From contig NZ_CP071139.1 in assembly GCF_017639205.1 (NCBI RefSeq), positions 7,749,501 to 7,813,500 of the forward strand: a stretch of 64,000 nt of DNA, read 5' to 3'. The notes under the pieces were generated by a model. That model ran no database searches, had not been told where the DNA came from, and worked only from the letters and a program-made list of their open reading frames with translations. The stretch's first letter is position 1; each line of letters opens with the position of its first letter. Of the stretch, positions 63,939 to 64,000 are shown in pieces. This DNA comes from Streptomyces nojiriensis (lineage in GTDB: Bacteria; Actinomycetota; Actinomycetes; Streptomycetales; Streptomycetaceae). Made by a program: the position numbers and the translations under genes.

Positions 63939-64000
63939 AGCGGCAACCTCCACTCGGTTCAGGAACTGATTCGTGGGCCAGGCCCGGTGGAGGCCGGGAC

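Overview
The window is chromosomal DNA of a high-GC actinomycete, almost certainly Streptomyces or a close relative. The evidence is the very high GC, the frequent GTG/TTG starts behind GGAGG-type ribosome sites, 1-4 bp gene overlaps, a complete ergothioneine egtABCD operon, B-type sdhCAB, an LAXTG sortase substrate, a DtxR/IdeR-type iron box, and the DUF6230/DUF6114 pair. The strain cannot be named from the sequence.

Left part (1-20.4 kb). The window opens in the end of an EAL-domain c-di-GMP phosphodiesterase. A flavin monooxygenase and a TetR regulator follow as a divergent pair with a candidate operator between them. A LysR regulator is divergent to sdhCAB (succinate:quinone oxidoreductase). 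Next come a histidine-phosphatase lipoprotein and, on the minus strand, a three-gene run: a caspase-like/STAND/WD40 protein (about 1330 aa), an alpha/beta hydrolase overlapping it by 4 bp, and a UvrA-like ABC ATPase 34 bp further on. A flavin oxidoreductase, a HAD protein, dodecin, and an orphan sugar-binding lipoprotein with a DasR-like palindrome follow. The section closes with an ornithine-lipid pair (olsB/olsA-like).

Central part (20.2-38.9 kb). egtABCD runs leftward into the olsA-like gene with a 118-bp convergent overlap. It is followed by a microbial PARG/macrodomain protein, an Imm49-like protein, a PemK-like protein, a protealysin-type M4 peptidase with its emfourin inhibitor gene, an O-methyltransferase and an amidase. 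An alpha/beta hydrolase and MFS gene lie divergent to a LacI regulator across a perfect 11-bp inverted repeat. A thiolase, an aldehyde dehydrogenase and a thioredoxin complete the section.

Right-central part (38.9-55.2 kb). A second STAND conflict-type module consists of a Trypco1-like protein overlapping a trypsin/nSTAND1/TM/beta-propeller protein (1431 aa). After a TetR regulator and a flavoprotein disulfide reductase there is an iron-box-controlled pair of exported proteins, the second ending in LASTG plus a membrane anchor. A metallophosphodiesterase, a DUF2087 protein, a MerR regulator with an overlapping DUF6230/DUF6114/secreted-protein operon, an RlmG-type methyltransferase, a TPR protein and pirin follow.

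Right end (55.2-64 kb). This is a decaying accessory region around an initiator tRNA-Met. It holds a nuclease-like pseudogene with an in-frame stop, an unrecognised 445-aa protein, a membrane-anchored Mrr nuclease, and two oppositely oriented gene remnants that meet at about 59,535. A kinase-like/SDR/Nudix cluster follows; its SDR is split by an intact 888-bp IS5-family element with perfect 17-bp ends and a CTAG target duplication.

The most interesting content is the two large protease-STAND-propeller modules and the tRNA-proximal island with its nuclease genes and its unknown 445-aa protein.
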